DNA of 64,000 bases from Methanosarcina sp. 2.H.T.1A.6 (GTDB lineage: Archaea > Halobacteriota > Methanosarcinia > Methanosarcinales > Methanosarcinaceae). The notes below the pieces were generated by a model. That model had not been told where the DNA came from. It ran no database searches and was given only the letters and a program-made list of their open reading frames with translations. Position numbers and translations under genes: made by a program. Shown in pieces: positions 44,922 through 53,038 of the stretch. The first letter of the stretch is position 1; every line of letters begins with the position of its first letter. Where the stretch lies: contig NZ_JJOY01000041.1 of the NCBI RefSeq assembly GCF_000979455.1, positions 1 through 64,000 on the forward strand. Reading direction: 5' to 3'.

Positions 44922-45380
44922 TCACTGAAGTCCTGGAGTTACATCCTTTTTTTCCACACACTCCTGTCCACAGTACTTGCATTTGAAATAATCATAACTA
45001 TCTACACTATGTACCTCAGTCGCAATTTCTGTATCCCGAGTCTTCACATAAGCAAATTCTTTTCCGCATCTTTTACATTTTCTGGAGAGATAATATTCCC
45101 TCAAAATAAAAAACCAGCAACCAAGAATCAGAAAGAGAGAACCCAGAAGGAATACTTGAGAGCCCTCTTTAATCAAACCGTAAATGAGTATAATAGCACC
45201 TGCTATCAAGAAAACCATACTTATAATGTAAACACGGTATTCTCCGAACTTCAAAATGAAAGATTCTGAGATAGCCCCTGTAACAGACATATTCTCAACA
45301 TAAGGATTATTGCAGGCATTTTCTCGAGTTTTTTCAGATCCACTGTTCCCCTTTGAAGGTGCAAATTTGTCCCCCAACAA
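44922..45380 (-). CDS. membrane protein with one zinc ribbon (paralogue 4)
   Basis: This 152-residue paralogue of the preceding gene has a similar first part (M-x-G-x-K then S-K), two membrane helices (about residues 48-68 and 74-92), and the ribbon CKRCGKEFAYVKTRDTE (about 104-120) with CKYC (about 135-138). AAGGAGGC lies before the ATG as a strong ribosome site. The two single-ribbon genes are 41 bp apart on the same strand and probably cotranscribed (44922 first). Function unknown. Confidence 0.75.
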   Translation of the reverse strand: MLGDKFAPSKGNSGSEKTRENACNNPYVENMSVTGAISESFILKFGEYRVYIISMVFLIAGAIILIYGLIKEGSQVFLLGSLFLILGCWFFILREYYLSRKCKRCGKEFAYVKTRDTEIATEVHSVDSYDYFKCKYCGQECVEKKDVTPGLQ

Positions 45381-45724
45381 ATAGCCTCCTTACTCGCATA
45401 TTACACCTGAGCTTATTTTTCTATACATCATCAAGGAACATAAATATTCCCACCAAGCGCAATTTAGGGTTCTTTCAAAAAACAGAAGCAAGAAGCAAGA
45501 AATTGAGCACGCTGAATTCAGCGAATTTAATTTATTATCTGAAAACCTGCACAAGATCACTTTGAAATTTTATTTACTTATTTGATACTAAGGAAAAGCC
45601 GCACTGCGCGCGTACAAGATTCGTTAAAAATGCTAGTGATGTTGCTTCAGTTCAGAAAAGATCACTTATCTAGAGAGAGTTACTACAGAAAAGTAAAAAA
45701 AGTTATGAATCTTCGCCAAAAGTT

Positions 45725-45830
45725 AGTCCTCTTGAACGCAGCGAAAAGGACCGCGTACTGTTGCGATTACATCGCAACTCCCAGAAAATCTTCGATTTAC
45801 TGTGATCCCAAAGCGCAATTCGGGTGGCGA
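45725..45830. repeat. dispersed intergenic repeat, copy A
   Basis: It starts TAGTCCTCTTGAACGCAGCG, continues with TGTTGCGATTACATCGCAAC and CAGAAAATCTTCGATTT and ends near AAGCGCAATTCGGG. TTGCGATTACATCGCAA inside it is a near-perfect hairpin. It matches copies at 46148 and 46273 and a partial copy at 36830. Confidence 0.8.
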
Positions 45831-46147
45831 AAAGCAGGAAGCGAAACAAAGATGGAAAAGAGAATTGAAAAAACATCTGTAATATGGGGATTGGGCATCT
45901 GGATATTGGGGAGTTGGGGGGTATGGGGGGTTATTAAAAAGAGTTAAAAACAAGTCTTTAATGACCTTTCCAGATGCCCAGTATTTTAGTAGATTTAATG
46001 ATATATATAGTTAAAGATTAGTCGTTTATTCGTGAAGTACCATCAAGGCAACTGTATGTGATTTGCAGGCAAACGAATTAAACTAAAAATAGAACCAGAG
46101 TTGTTCAAAGTCCTCTTGAACAAAGCTCACTGCGAGAAACTATAAAT

Positions 46148-46245
46148 TAGCCCCCTTGAGCAAAGCGAAAAGGGCGGCGTACTGTTGCGATTACATCACA
46201 ACTCCTAGAAAATCTCCGATTTCCTGAGGTCCCGAGGCGCAATTA
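46148..46245. repeat. dispersed intergenic repeat, copy B
   Basis: It starts AGCCCCCTTGAGCAAAGCG and follows copy A with substitutions, including TGTTGCGATTACATCACAAC and CTCCGATTTCCTGAGGTCCC. Confidence 0.8.
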
Positions 46246-46272
46246 GAGAAATACAGCCTGTAATTTTGTAGC

Positions 46273-46330
46273 TTAGTCCTCTTGAGCGCAGCGAAAAGGA
46301 CACCGTGCTCCCGAAGCGGAACTCGGGAAG
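46273..46330. repeat. dispersed intergenic repeat, copy C (partial)
   Basis: It starts TAGTCCTCTTGAGCGCAGCG and ends at CCCGAAGCGGAACTCGGG; the middle of the unit is missing. Confidence 0.75.
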
Positions 46331-46422
46331 GACAACAGGAACATTGAGTGCAAAGGAATTTAATTTTGAAGCTTCATTTTTCCGGGATCTGTTTAATAGA
46401 GATATTTGATCATGGATTTCTT

Positions 46423-47097
46423 TCAGGTTACCAGTTCAGATTGGTCAAACTCATGATCTTTTATCCCTTTTTCACTTATCCTTTGCCTGAGCAGGTCAAG
46501 CACTTCTTCATCCGAGACATCATACCAGTTTTCATAAACCTGGGCAACAGCCCTGAAATAGACAGGTATATCGAGTACTACGAGTTCGTCGGCTTCTTTT
46601 GCTATCGCGTCTGCTGCCTCTCTTCCGGCCACAGGCACAGCAACTACAATTTTTCCTGCCTTCCGGGCTCTGCAGAGTTTAATGGCTACCCGCATGGTAG
46701 AACCCATAGCAATCCCGTCATCGACAAGGATTATTGTTCTTCTTGAAAGTTTAGGTAGGGGATTTCCTCCTCTGAAAGCATTTACGCGCCTTTCGACCTC
46801 AGCAATCTGTTCCTGTTTGATCTTTTCAATAGTTTCCCTGGCGAACCAGTAGCCGGCATTTTTTATAATAAAGGTACTCCCGTTCTCGGCTATTGCCCCG
46901 AATCCGGCTTCAGGGTTGTCAGGAAAAGGCAGTTTCCTTACAATAATAAGGGAGAAATCAGCTCCCAGCTTCCTTGAAACCTGCAGTCCCACTTCCACTC
47001 CCCCGCGCGGAATAGCAAGGATCAGAGGGTTTTCAGGCCTGTACCTTTCAAGAGCTTGAGCCAGTTTCTCTCCTGCATCTTTACGGTTTTTGAACAT
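46423..47097 (-). CDS. phosphoribosyltransferase (COG1926 family)
   Basis: This 224-residue PRTase-fold protein has LAIPRGGVEVGLQVSRKL (about residues 27-44), RKLPFPDNPEAGFGAIAENG (about 55-74) and the PRPP-binding motif IILVDDGIAMGSTMRVA (about 121-137). The family is widely conserved in archaea and bacteria; the acceptor substrate is not known. An AGGAGGAAG ribosome site precedes the ATG. It follows the 237-residue SDR gene on the same strand, 57 bp apart, and may share a transcript. Confidence 0.88.
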   Translation of the reverse strand: MFKNRKDAGEKLAQALERYRPENPLILAIPRGGVEVGLQVSRKLGADFSLIIVRKLPFPDNPEAGFGAIAENGSTFIIKNAGYWFARETIEKIKQEQIAEVERRVNAFRGGNPLPKLSRRTIILVDDGIAMGSTMRVAIKLCRARKAGKIVVAVPVAGREAADAIAKEADELVVLDIPVYFRAVAQVYENWYDVSDEEVLDLLRQRISEKGIKDHEFDQSELVT

Positions 47098-47154
47098 ACT
47101 TCCTCCTCAGCTTCCCCCTTAACTTCCTGAGTTTGTCCCTCTTTTAATACCCCA

Positions 47155-47868
47155 TTAAAAAACAACCCTTACAGGTGGGCTGTAGACCTCAACTGAAGAG
47201 CCTGATGGGAGGGTCGTTTCCGGCAGGCAGAGGGCCAGTACCTGCTTTGCAACATCTTCCGGTTTGAGAGTCGGCACATCGGAGTATATGGAGTGGTACA
47301 TCCGGGTGTCCACACCTGCAGGGCAGACTGCATATACCTGCAGCCCTCCTCCCACCTCGTAGGCAAGGGCTTCGGTTAGGCCTATTATCGCAAATTTCGA
47401 GGCGCAGTAAACCGAAAGCTTAGGAACCCCACGTTTTCCTTCCTCTGAAGCTATGTTGATGATCCGGCCGTTCCCCCGCTTCAGCAACTGGGGCAGAGCA
47501 TACTTTGTGCAGTAAAAAATCCCCTTCACGTTTGTGTCCATTATTTCATCATATTCCTCTGTCGAGGTTTCCACAAGGTACTTACTGTATGCTACTCCGG
47601 CATTATTCACCAGAATGTCAATCCTCCCAAAGGCATTTACTGCCTTTGAAATAAGGTCCTTAACGTCTCTTTCTACCCTGAGATCGGTCTTTACTGCAAG
47701 AGCCCTTCCTCCTTTTCTCTCAACCAACCGGGCAGTTTCCCTAATCTCTTTCCCGGTTCTTGCAGCAATTACAACATCGGCTCCTTCTCCTGCCAGCGCC
47801 AGGCAGATGGCCCTTCCAATTCCTCTTCCCCCACCGGTTACAATAGCTGTCTGACCTTTCAGTTTCAT
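47155..47868 (-). CDS. SDR-family oxidoreductase, copy 1
   Basis: This 237-residue classical short-chain dehydrogenase has the cofactor motif TGGGRGIGRA (about residues 10-19), NNAGVA (about 87-92), the catalytic Ser region INIASEEGKRG and the active-site YCASKFA (Tyr and Lys, about 152-158). It resembles 3-oxoacyl-ACP/sugar-type SDRs; its substrate is unknown. It is about 60% alike by eye to the SDR at 48243. Start MKLKGQTAIVTGG fits the family. Confidence 0.9.
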   Translation of the reverse strand: MKLKGQTAIVTGGGRGIGRAICLALAGEGADVVIAARTGKEIRETARLVERKGGRALAVKTDLRVERDVKDLISKAVNAFGRIDILVNNAGVAYSKYLVETSTEEYDEIMDTNVKGIFYCTKYALPQLLKRGNGRIINIASEEGKRGVPKLSVYCASKFAIIGLTEALAYEVGGGLQVYAVCPAGVDTRMYHSIYSDVPTLKPEDVAKQVLALCLPETTLPSGSSVEVYSPPVRVVF

Positions 47869-48002
47869 AGAAGTCCCTTTATTAATTCTTTAGCAGGATG
47901 AAGGATATATCTTTGGAAGCATAGTTTCTGAGAAAGAGTTCTGAAAAGGAAATCATCAAGCTTAGCCCTGTTCAGGCTAAAAATTCGGACGGAAAACTGA
48001 AC

Positions 48003-48121
48003 CAGATGTAAAACTGGATCAGATGTAAAACTGAACCAGATGTAAAACTGAACCAGATGTAAAACTGAACCAGATGTAAAACTGGATCAGATGTAAAACT
48101 GGATCAGAAGTAAAGCTTAAC
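48003..48121 (+). repeat. 17-bp tandem repeat x7 between the two SDR genes
   Basis: Seven copies of CAGATGTAAAACTGAAC or its variant ending TGGAT lie head to tail in the 374-bp gap between the SDR genes. The rest of the gap shows no gene. Confidence 0.95.
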
Positions 48122-48242
48122 CTGAGCAAATATCCGCCAACAAAGTCATAAAGAGGGAGGAAAAAGACAATTCAGGCGGATTCTCCCTTGCATGCCTTTT
48201 CGGTTATCCGTAAAACCAATGTTTCCCATCCTTTATAGCCTA

Positions 48243-48956
48243 TCAGAGCAGCGGGACCGGCGGGGCATAGACCTCGATGACCGAGCCGGAAATTATGTTT
48301 GACTCCGGGAGAGCCAGTTCCAGGACTTTTTCAGCAACGTGGTCCGGTTTGAGCACAGGCTTGTCCCTGAACATGGAATGGTACATCTCCGAGTCCACTG
48401 CCCCCGGGCAGACGGAATAGACCATCACCCTTCCGCTCAACTCGGAAGCCAGGGCTTCGGTCATTCCGTTTACCGCAAACTTCGAGGCACAGTAGACGGA
48501 AAGGTCTGAAAGCCCGTGCTTGCCTGCGCCTGAGGAGATATTAATTATCTTGCCGTTTTCGCTCTTTTCAAGATAAGGCACAGCGTATTTCGTGCAGAGG
48601 AAAGTCCCCTTAACATTTGTATCCATCATCTCGTCGTATTCTTCAATTGAGGTCTCCTCTATGTGGTTCATGTGTACGACCCCTGCATTGTTGACGAGGA
48701 TATCAATCCTCCCACACTTCTCGATGGCCTTCAGGATCATACCCTCAACATCCGCTTCAGATCTCACATCTGCCTGGATCTCAAGGGATCTGCTCCCTAT
48801 GTTTTTGACCATTCTTGCGGTTTCTTCGATTTCTTCCCTGTGCCTTGCCACAATGACAATATTTGCTCCCTCTTTTGCCAGCGACAGGCAGACCGCCCTC
48901 CCGATCCCTCTGCCTCCTCCAGTTACGATTGCTGTTTGGCCTTTTAAGCTCATCAT
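48243..48956 (-). CDS. SDR-family oxidoreductase, copy 2
   Basis: This 237-residue paralogue of the neighbouring SDR shows the same landmarks: SLKGQTAIVTGGGRGIGRA, NNAGVVH and YCASKFAVNGM, with the serine in INISSGAG. The longest frame runs from 49061, but the first 35 residues are not family-like. AGGTGA lies five bases before the ATG at 48956, giving MMSLKGQTAIV. The Tyr-x3-Lys pair is intact, so it should be active. Substrate unknown. Confidence 0.9.
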   Translation of the reverse strand: MMSLKGQTAIVTGGGRGIGRAVCLSLAKEGANIVIVARHREEIEETARMVKNIGSRSLEIQADVRSEADVEGMILKAIEKCGRIDILVNNAGVVHMNHIEETSIEEYDEMMDTNVKGTFLCTKYAVPYLEKSENGKIINISSGAGKHGLSDLSVYCASKFAVNGMTEALASELSGRVMVYSVCPGAVDSEMYHSMFRDKPVLKPDHVAEKVLELALPESNIISGSVIEVYAPPVPLL

Positions 48957-49262
48957 CGGTATCACCTGTACTTGAACAGTTTTATCCAGTAATTTTTTAT
49001 TTAATCTCAAATTTAATAATCGGATCGGAGGACGCATATACTTTTGGAAACATAGTTCCATAATAGGGTTCAGGAATAAATATCTCTTTCAAACTTAATT
49101 TCTTGCGACATGTTCTTTCATACCTGGTTTCAGGTTCTTTTTCTATTGATTAACTTGCCTTCCTTGAAAAAAAGCACTGATTTCTCCGGAGCCCTGGCTG
49201 AGTTCCTGATGGCAGGAAGATGAAAGTTAGAACTGCCGGTTTATTCCAGATATTCTTCAGGT

Positions 49263-49523
49263 TCACTCCAGATATTCGCCGTCCAGATAGCAATACTTCC
49301 AGTCTTCTCCGGGCTGGAAAGACTGAATTATGGGGTGTCCGGTCTCCTGAAAGTGTTTTGTTGCATGCTTGTTTTTTGACATGTCACAGCACCCCACGTG
49401 CCCGCAGATAAGACATATCCTCAAATGAACCCACCTGTCTCCGCTTTTCAGGCATTCCCCACAACCCTTTGAGCCCGGTTCTACATCTTCTATTTGTATC
49501 AAATCTTTGTGTTCACAAACCAT
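49263..49523 (-). CDS. UBP-type zinc finger protein
   Basis: This 86-residue single-domain protein matches the ZnF-UBP fold: CEHKDLI at the start, GCGECLKSGDRWVHLRICL and GHVGCCDMSKNKHATKHFQE with the conserved Cys/His ligands. In eukaryotes this domain binds the free C-terminus of ubiquitin; in archaea its partner is unknown, possibly a SAMP-like protein. It follows the ABC permease gene on the same strand (34-bp gap). Confidence 0.88.
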   Translation of the reverse strand: MVCEHKDLIQIEDVEPGSKGCGECLKSGDRWVHLRICLICGHVGCCDMSKNKHATKHFQETGHPIIQSFQPGEDWKYCYLDGEYLE

Positions 49524-49557
49524 GGTTTTCCTTCAATTCAATTTCTTAAAACGTGAA

Positions 49558-50394
49558 TCATGTGACAGTCACCTTGCTAAACCTCCACCTTGCAATAAGA
49601 AACATTATTCCTGCAAAAGCCAGCAGGGCAAAGAAGGAGACAAGGATATCGCTCTGGGTGTAAGTATAACGGATTCCTATCGCAGAAAAGTCGCTCCCTA
49701 TTGCAAAATACCTGATCCCGCTGACCAGATGGGTAAGGGGATTGATTGTGGACAGGGCCCGAAGCAGTGGAGGAAAAGAACTTACAGGATAGAGAGCATT
49801 GCTCGTGAAAAAGAAGGGCATGGTAAGCAGGGTTATCACTGCCTGCATTCCTTCCGGGCTTTCCATGCTTATGGCGATTGCAGCCGAGAGGAAGAGAAAG
49901 CCCAGAGAAAATATCCCGACAAAGAGCATGATCCCGAGCAGGGAAACTAGAAGCTGCATCGGGCTGTAGCCTTCAAAAAACTGGACCCCGAGCAAAATCC
50001 CGAACCCCATAATAACGGAGGCCTGGATAAAGGACTTGGTCATGCCTGAAAGCCCTATCCCTATAATGATGTGGATTCTCGGAAGCGGGCTTGAAAGAGT
50101 TTCCCGCATAAGCCCCCAGTTTTTGTCAAAGAGCAGCACGGTCCCCCCGAAGAGGCTTGTAAAAAGCGTGGTCATGGCAATGACGCCTGCCCCTATGAAG
50201 GTAAGGTAGTTAACAGACCTGACCCCGGGAAAGACAGGGAGAGTTGCAGTCACCCGATCAAAGTTGTTGGACATCGCAATTCCGAAAAACGCAAGCCAGA
50301 GAGCCGGCTGGACAAGAGACGCAAACAGGAGGGTCCTGAACCTGACAAACCTGAGCATATCCCGCCAGTAGATGGTAAGAAACCCCGTGTGCAT
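49558..50394 (-). CDS. ABC-2 type transporter permease
   Basis: This 278-residue integral membrane protein has six hydrophobic segments, consistent with the ABC-2 exporter permease family (DrrB-like). MLRFVRFRTLLFASLVQPALW at the start and LLTMPFFFTSNALYPVSSFP (about residues 188-207) match family landmarks. It pairs with the ATPase just upstream (3-bp gap). The substrate is unknown; family members export drugs or surface lipids and sugars. Confidence 0.9.
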   Translation of the reverse strand: MHTGFLTIYWRDMLRFVRFRTLLFASLVQPALWLAFFGIAMSNNFDRVTATLPVFPGVRSVNYLTFIGAGVIAMTTLFTSLFGGTVLLFDKNWGLMRETLSSPLPRIHIIIGIGLSGMTKSFIQASVIMGFGILLGVQFFEGYSPMQLLVSLLGIMLFVGIFSLGFLFLSAAIAISMESPEGMQAVITLLTMPFFFTSNALYPVSSFPPLLRALSTINPLTHLVSGIRYFAIGSDFSAIGIRYTYTQSDILVSFFALLAFAGIMFLIARWRFSKVTVT

Positions 50395-50397
50395 CTT

Positions 50398-51390
50398 TTA
50401 ACGCCTCCCTGCCCGCACGATTGCCACCGACCCCTTCTCTGCTCCCTCGTCCCTGAACTCCCTGCCGGTGTAGTGGACAAAAACATCATCCATTGAAGGT
50501 TTTTTGAGGTTTACGGCCTTAACCCTGATCCCCCCGTTTCGAAGTAGATCCATGATCTCAGGCAGCAGATAGGTGCCGTCTACATTGACCATGACAACTA
50601 TTCCCTTTGATTTTTCCCTGATCCCTTTTACACTGGAAAGCCCTTTGAGCAAACCTGAAGCAGCAGCATTGTCACTGCTTTCCAGGTAGATAAGGTCCTG
50701 TCCAAGGGCGTTTTTTAACTCCCAGGACTTGCCTGTGACGATAATTTTTCCGTGGTCTATGATGCTTATCCTGTCGCTGAGCTGGTCGGCTTCGTCCATA
50801 TAATGGGTTGTCAGGAAAATGGTTGTGCCCTGCCGGTTGATATCCTTCACATATTCCCAGATCCTTATCCGGGTCTGAGGGTCAAGCCCGAGTGTAGGCT
50901 CGTCCATGAAAAGCACTTTTGGCCGGGTCATAAGCCCCCTTGCAATCTCAAGCCTGCGTTTCATCCCACCGCTGAGGTGCCTTGTCAGAGTATCCCGCTT
51001 TCCTTCAAGTTCGACCAGTTTAATAAGCTCTTCAATCCGTTCCTGCCTTGCAGTTTTCGGCATGGAATAGAGCCTTCCGTGGTACTCCAGGATCTCACGC
51101 ACAGTCATGTCCCGATCAAGGGTCAGCTCCTGAAAAACGATGCCTATGGATTCCCTCACCTTTTCAGGCTCTTTTTCCACGTCATAGCCGGCAACCTTTG
51201 CTGTCCCCTTCTGGATCATCAGCAGGGTGGTGAGGATATTGATTACAGTACTCTTCCCAGCCCCGTTTGGCCCGAGAAAAGAGAAAATCTCGCCTTCCTG
51301 AACAGTAAAACTGATGTTATCGACGGCTTTTACGTCGCCGAAGGAATATTCAAGGTCATTTACCTCGATGATGCTGCCTTCCAGTGTCAG
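50398..51390 (-). CDS. ABC transporter ATP-binding protein (DrrA-like), no conventional start codon
   Basis: The frame contains a complete ATPase: Walker A LGPNGAGKST, signature RHLSGGMKRRLE, Walker B KVLFMDEPTLGLDP and the switch histidine in FLTTHYMDEAD. The first ATG in frame (51219) lies after Walker A and cannot be the start. Upstream of Walker A the frame is open back to a TAA at 51427-51429, but has no ATG, GTG or TTG. Candidates are the CTG codons at 51390 and 51384 or the ATC at 51372, where family members would have ATG (IIEVNDLEYSF). GGAAGG lies just upstream of that ATC. A C-terminal DrrA-type extension is present. It heads the exporter operon. Confidence 0.9.
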   Translation of the reverse strand: MTLEGSIIEVNDLEYSFGDVKAVDNISFTVQEGEIFSFLGPNGAGKSTVINILTTLLMIQKGTAKVAGYDVEKEPEKVRESIGIVFQELTLDRDMTVREILEYHGRLYSMPKTARQERIEELIKLVELEGKRDTLTRHLSGGMKRRLEIARGLMTRPKVLFMDEPTLGLDPQTRIRIWEYVKDINRQGTTIFLTTHYMDEADQLSDRISIIDHGKIIVTGKSWELKNALGQDLIYLESSDNAAASGLLKGLSSVKGIREKSKGIVVMVNVDGTYLLPEIMDLLRNGGIRVKAVNLKKPSMDDVFVHYTGREFRDEGAEKGSVAIVRAGRR

Positions 51391-51759
51391 GACCCCTATC
51401 CCTTTTCCTAAGGAGATTCGACCTTAAGCGATAAATAGATACTTTACTTCCGGGATGGCATTTTCCAGAAGTCCAGTTAAAGTGATCTAAAAAAGTTTTA
51501 AAATATATTTGAAGGAAAACCTGTTTTGAGCCGAAAGACCCTGGTTATGAACCATAAGTAGCTTAATCCCAATAAAGAGTCAGGATCTACTTGTCTCATA
51601 CCCAGGGCACTCACCGCCCGCTTTGTGGGCGGCCTTTTGAGAAAAGCAGATTTCTGATAAATGATTGTAAAAAAGTTCCAGGCCGCAAAGCAGCCAGGCT
51701 TTTTTTTCTGCGAAGGACGTCTCTATTCTTAAGGCCTTCATTTTCCAGAGATAAATAAC
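51391..51759. other. intergenic region upstream of the ABC operon
   Basis: On the minus strand TATTTATC (about 51430-51440) and CAAATATATTTTAAA (about 51500-51515) are TATA-like. A GC-rich palindrome (CCGCCC at 51614-51619 with GGGCGG at 51627-51632) and the terminator at 51678-51709 are the only other features. Confidence 0.5.
51678..51709. terminator. bidirectional hairpin/T-run after the ATP-grasp gene
   Basis: CCAGGCCGCAAAGCAGCCAGG forms an imperfect hairpin, with a T8 run on the plus-strand side and a T6 run on the minus-strand side. It lies about 50 bp after the stop of the minus-strand ATP-grasp gene. Confidence 0.65.
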
Positions 51760-52929
51760 TTAATTCCCTATAATATACTCCTTCAAATCCGATTTCAGAA
51801 TCCTTTCGATTTCTCCCCAATTGCTGTCCCTGGTTTCGGTAAACATGTACCCGAAGAAGCCGTACTTCTCATGGTCGGCTTTCCTGAGTTCCAGGGGCTT
51901 TTCAAGGTCCGAAAGCAATTTTTCATAATCAAAAGCCTTTATTTCATTCAAATTCAAATCTACCGGCTTGTTCAGCATCACAAGGCAGAAGCTCTTTCCC
52001 TCCCTGCCTTCGAGAATCCTTTTCCAGTCCGGTTCAAGCTGCCTAAGGAAGTACCTGTAAGTGTTAATCCCATATGCAAAATAGGCGAGATCTGTTGTAC
52101 ACCAGCCGGCAAAACGCATGGGGTTCACCTCAATGGGCTGGATTCTCCTGTCGTTACCTATCCGCAGCTCGATATGGAGGGGGAAATTCTTAAGCCCTGC
52201 CAGTTTCCCTATTTCCTTCAAAAGGTCTTCCACAGCTTCCCGATAAGTTTCTATAACCGATTTTGAAGTAAAGTATACCCTGTCGCTAACATCGTTTTCC
52301 GAAGAGAAAATGTGCTTGAAGATGTTCACGACTACCGGCTTTCCTGCACTGTTGAAGTAAGCATCAACCGCAAACTCTTCTCCTTCGATATTTTCTTCGA
52401 TAATAAACTTCCCGGTATCAAGAACCTGCACCGGATAGCGTCCCTTAATTTCCTCGACTTCGGCTTTTATGCGCTGAAGGACTGAAAACCATTCCCCATC
52501 AGTTGAAACCTTATACACCCCAAGGCTGAAAAAGCCTACAGAGGGCTTTATGATGAAGGGCTTTTTGATATCCTCAACCCGGATCTCATCCAGCTTTTCA
52601 AAATCAACGCCCTGGAAATAGAAGTCAGGATATATCCTTTCCAGCAGTTCTCTGAATTTGATTTTGTTCTTGAAAAGTTCAATTTTTGCAGGCAGCCCTG
52701 TAAAATCCAAATTTTCAGAAATCCAGCCAAGGGAGTTTTCGGAGTTGGAATAAAGGGAACATTCACCCTTTTCTTTTATTAATTTTATAAACTCAGCTTC
52801 TTCAAGGAGCCTCAGCTCTTTTTTGGCATTTATTTCGGTTGCCATTTCATTTTTTAAAACAGGAATCTGCATCTCTGCAGCAGTATCTTTTAAAAATTCG
52901 GAGACGTAGGGGTGGTCGAGAATTATCAT
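51760..52929 (-). CDS. ATP-grasp domain protein
   Basis: This 389-residue ATP-grasp enzyme, probably a carboxylate-amine or carboxylate-thiol type ligase, has a lysine in KPFIIKPSVGFFSLGVYKV (about residues 122-140), the loop FIIEENIEGEEFAVDAYF (about 170-187) and a metal-binding end HIELRIGNDRRIQPIEVNPM (about 248-267). Substrate unknown. It is downstream of a flippase gene on the same strand and near a glycosyltransferase, so surface polymer synthesis is a reasonable guess. A fragment of a close paralogue lies at 55609. Confidence 0.85.
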   Translation of the reverse strand: MIILDHPYVSEFLKDTAAEMQIPVLKNEMATEINAKKELRLLEEAEFIKLIKEKGECSLYSNSENSLGWISENLDFTGLPAKIELFKNKIKFRELLERIYPDFYFQGVDFEKLDEIRVEDIKKPFIIKPSVGFFSLGVYKVSTDGEWFSVLQRIKAEVEEIKGRYPVQVLDTGKFIIEENIEGEEFAVDAYFNSAGKPVVVNIFKHIFSSENDVSDRVYFTSKSVIETYREAVEDLLKEIGKLAGLKNFPLHIELRIGNDRRIQPIEVNPMRFAGWCTTDLAYFAYGINTYRYFLRQLEPDWKRILEGREGKSFCLVMLNKPVDLNLNEIKAFDYEKLLSDLEKPLELRKADHEKYGFFGYMFTETRDSNWGEIERILKSDLKEYIIGN

Positions 52930-53038
52930 TTTTCTAACCTTTTTATGGTCTATCGGCCTGAAACCTGAATTCAGATAATAAGAGATAGGTTAGTAATATT
53001 TATTTTGGCGCTATTAGAAATCCCTTCATCTTTTTGTA

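Noticed and set aside
45582-45947. Plus-strand 121-codon frame
   Set aside because: Much of it is the dispersed intergenic repeat; no ribosome site.
48003-48121. CRISPR array
   Set aside because: The 17-bp units are directly adjacent with no spacers, so this is a tandem repeat. The same holds for 13057-13118 and 26969-27034. No cas genes are present.
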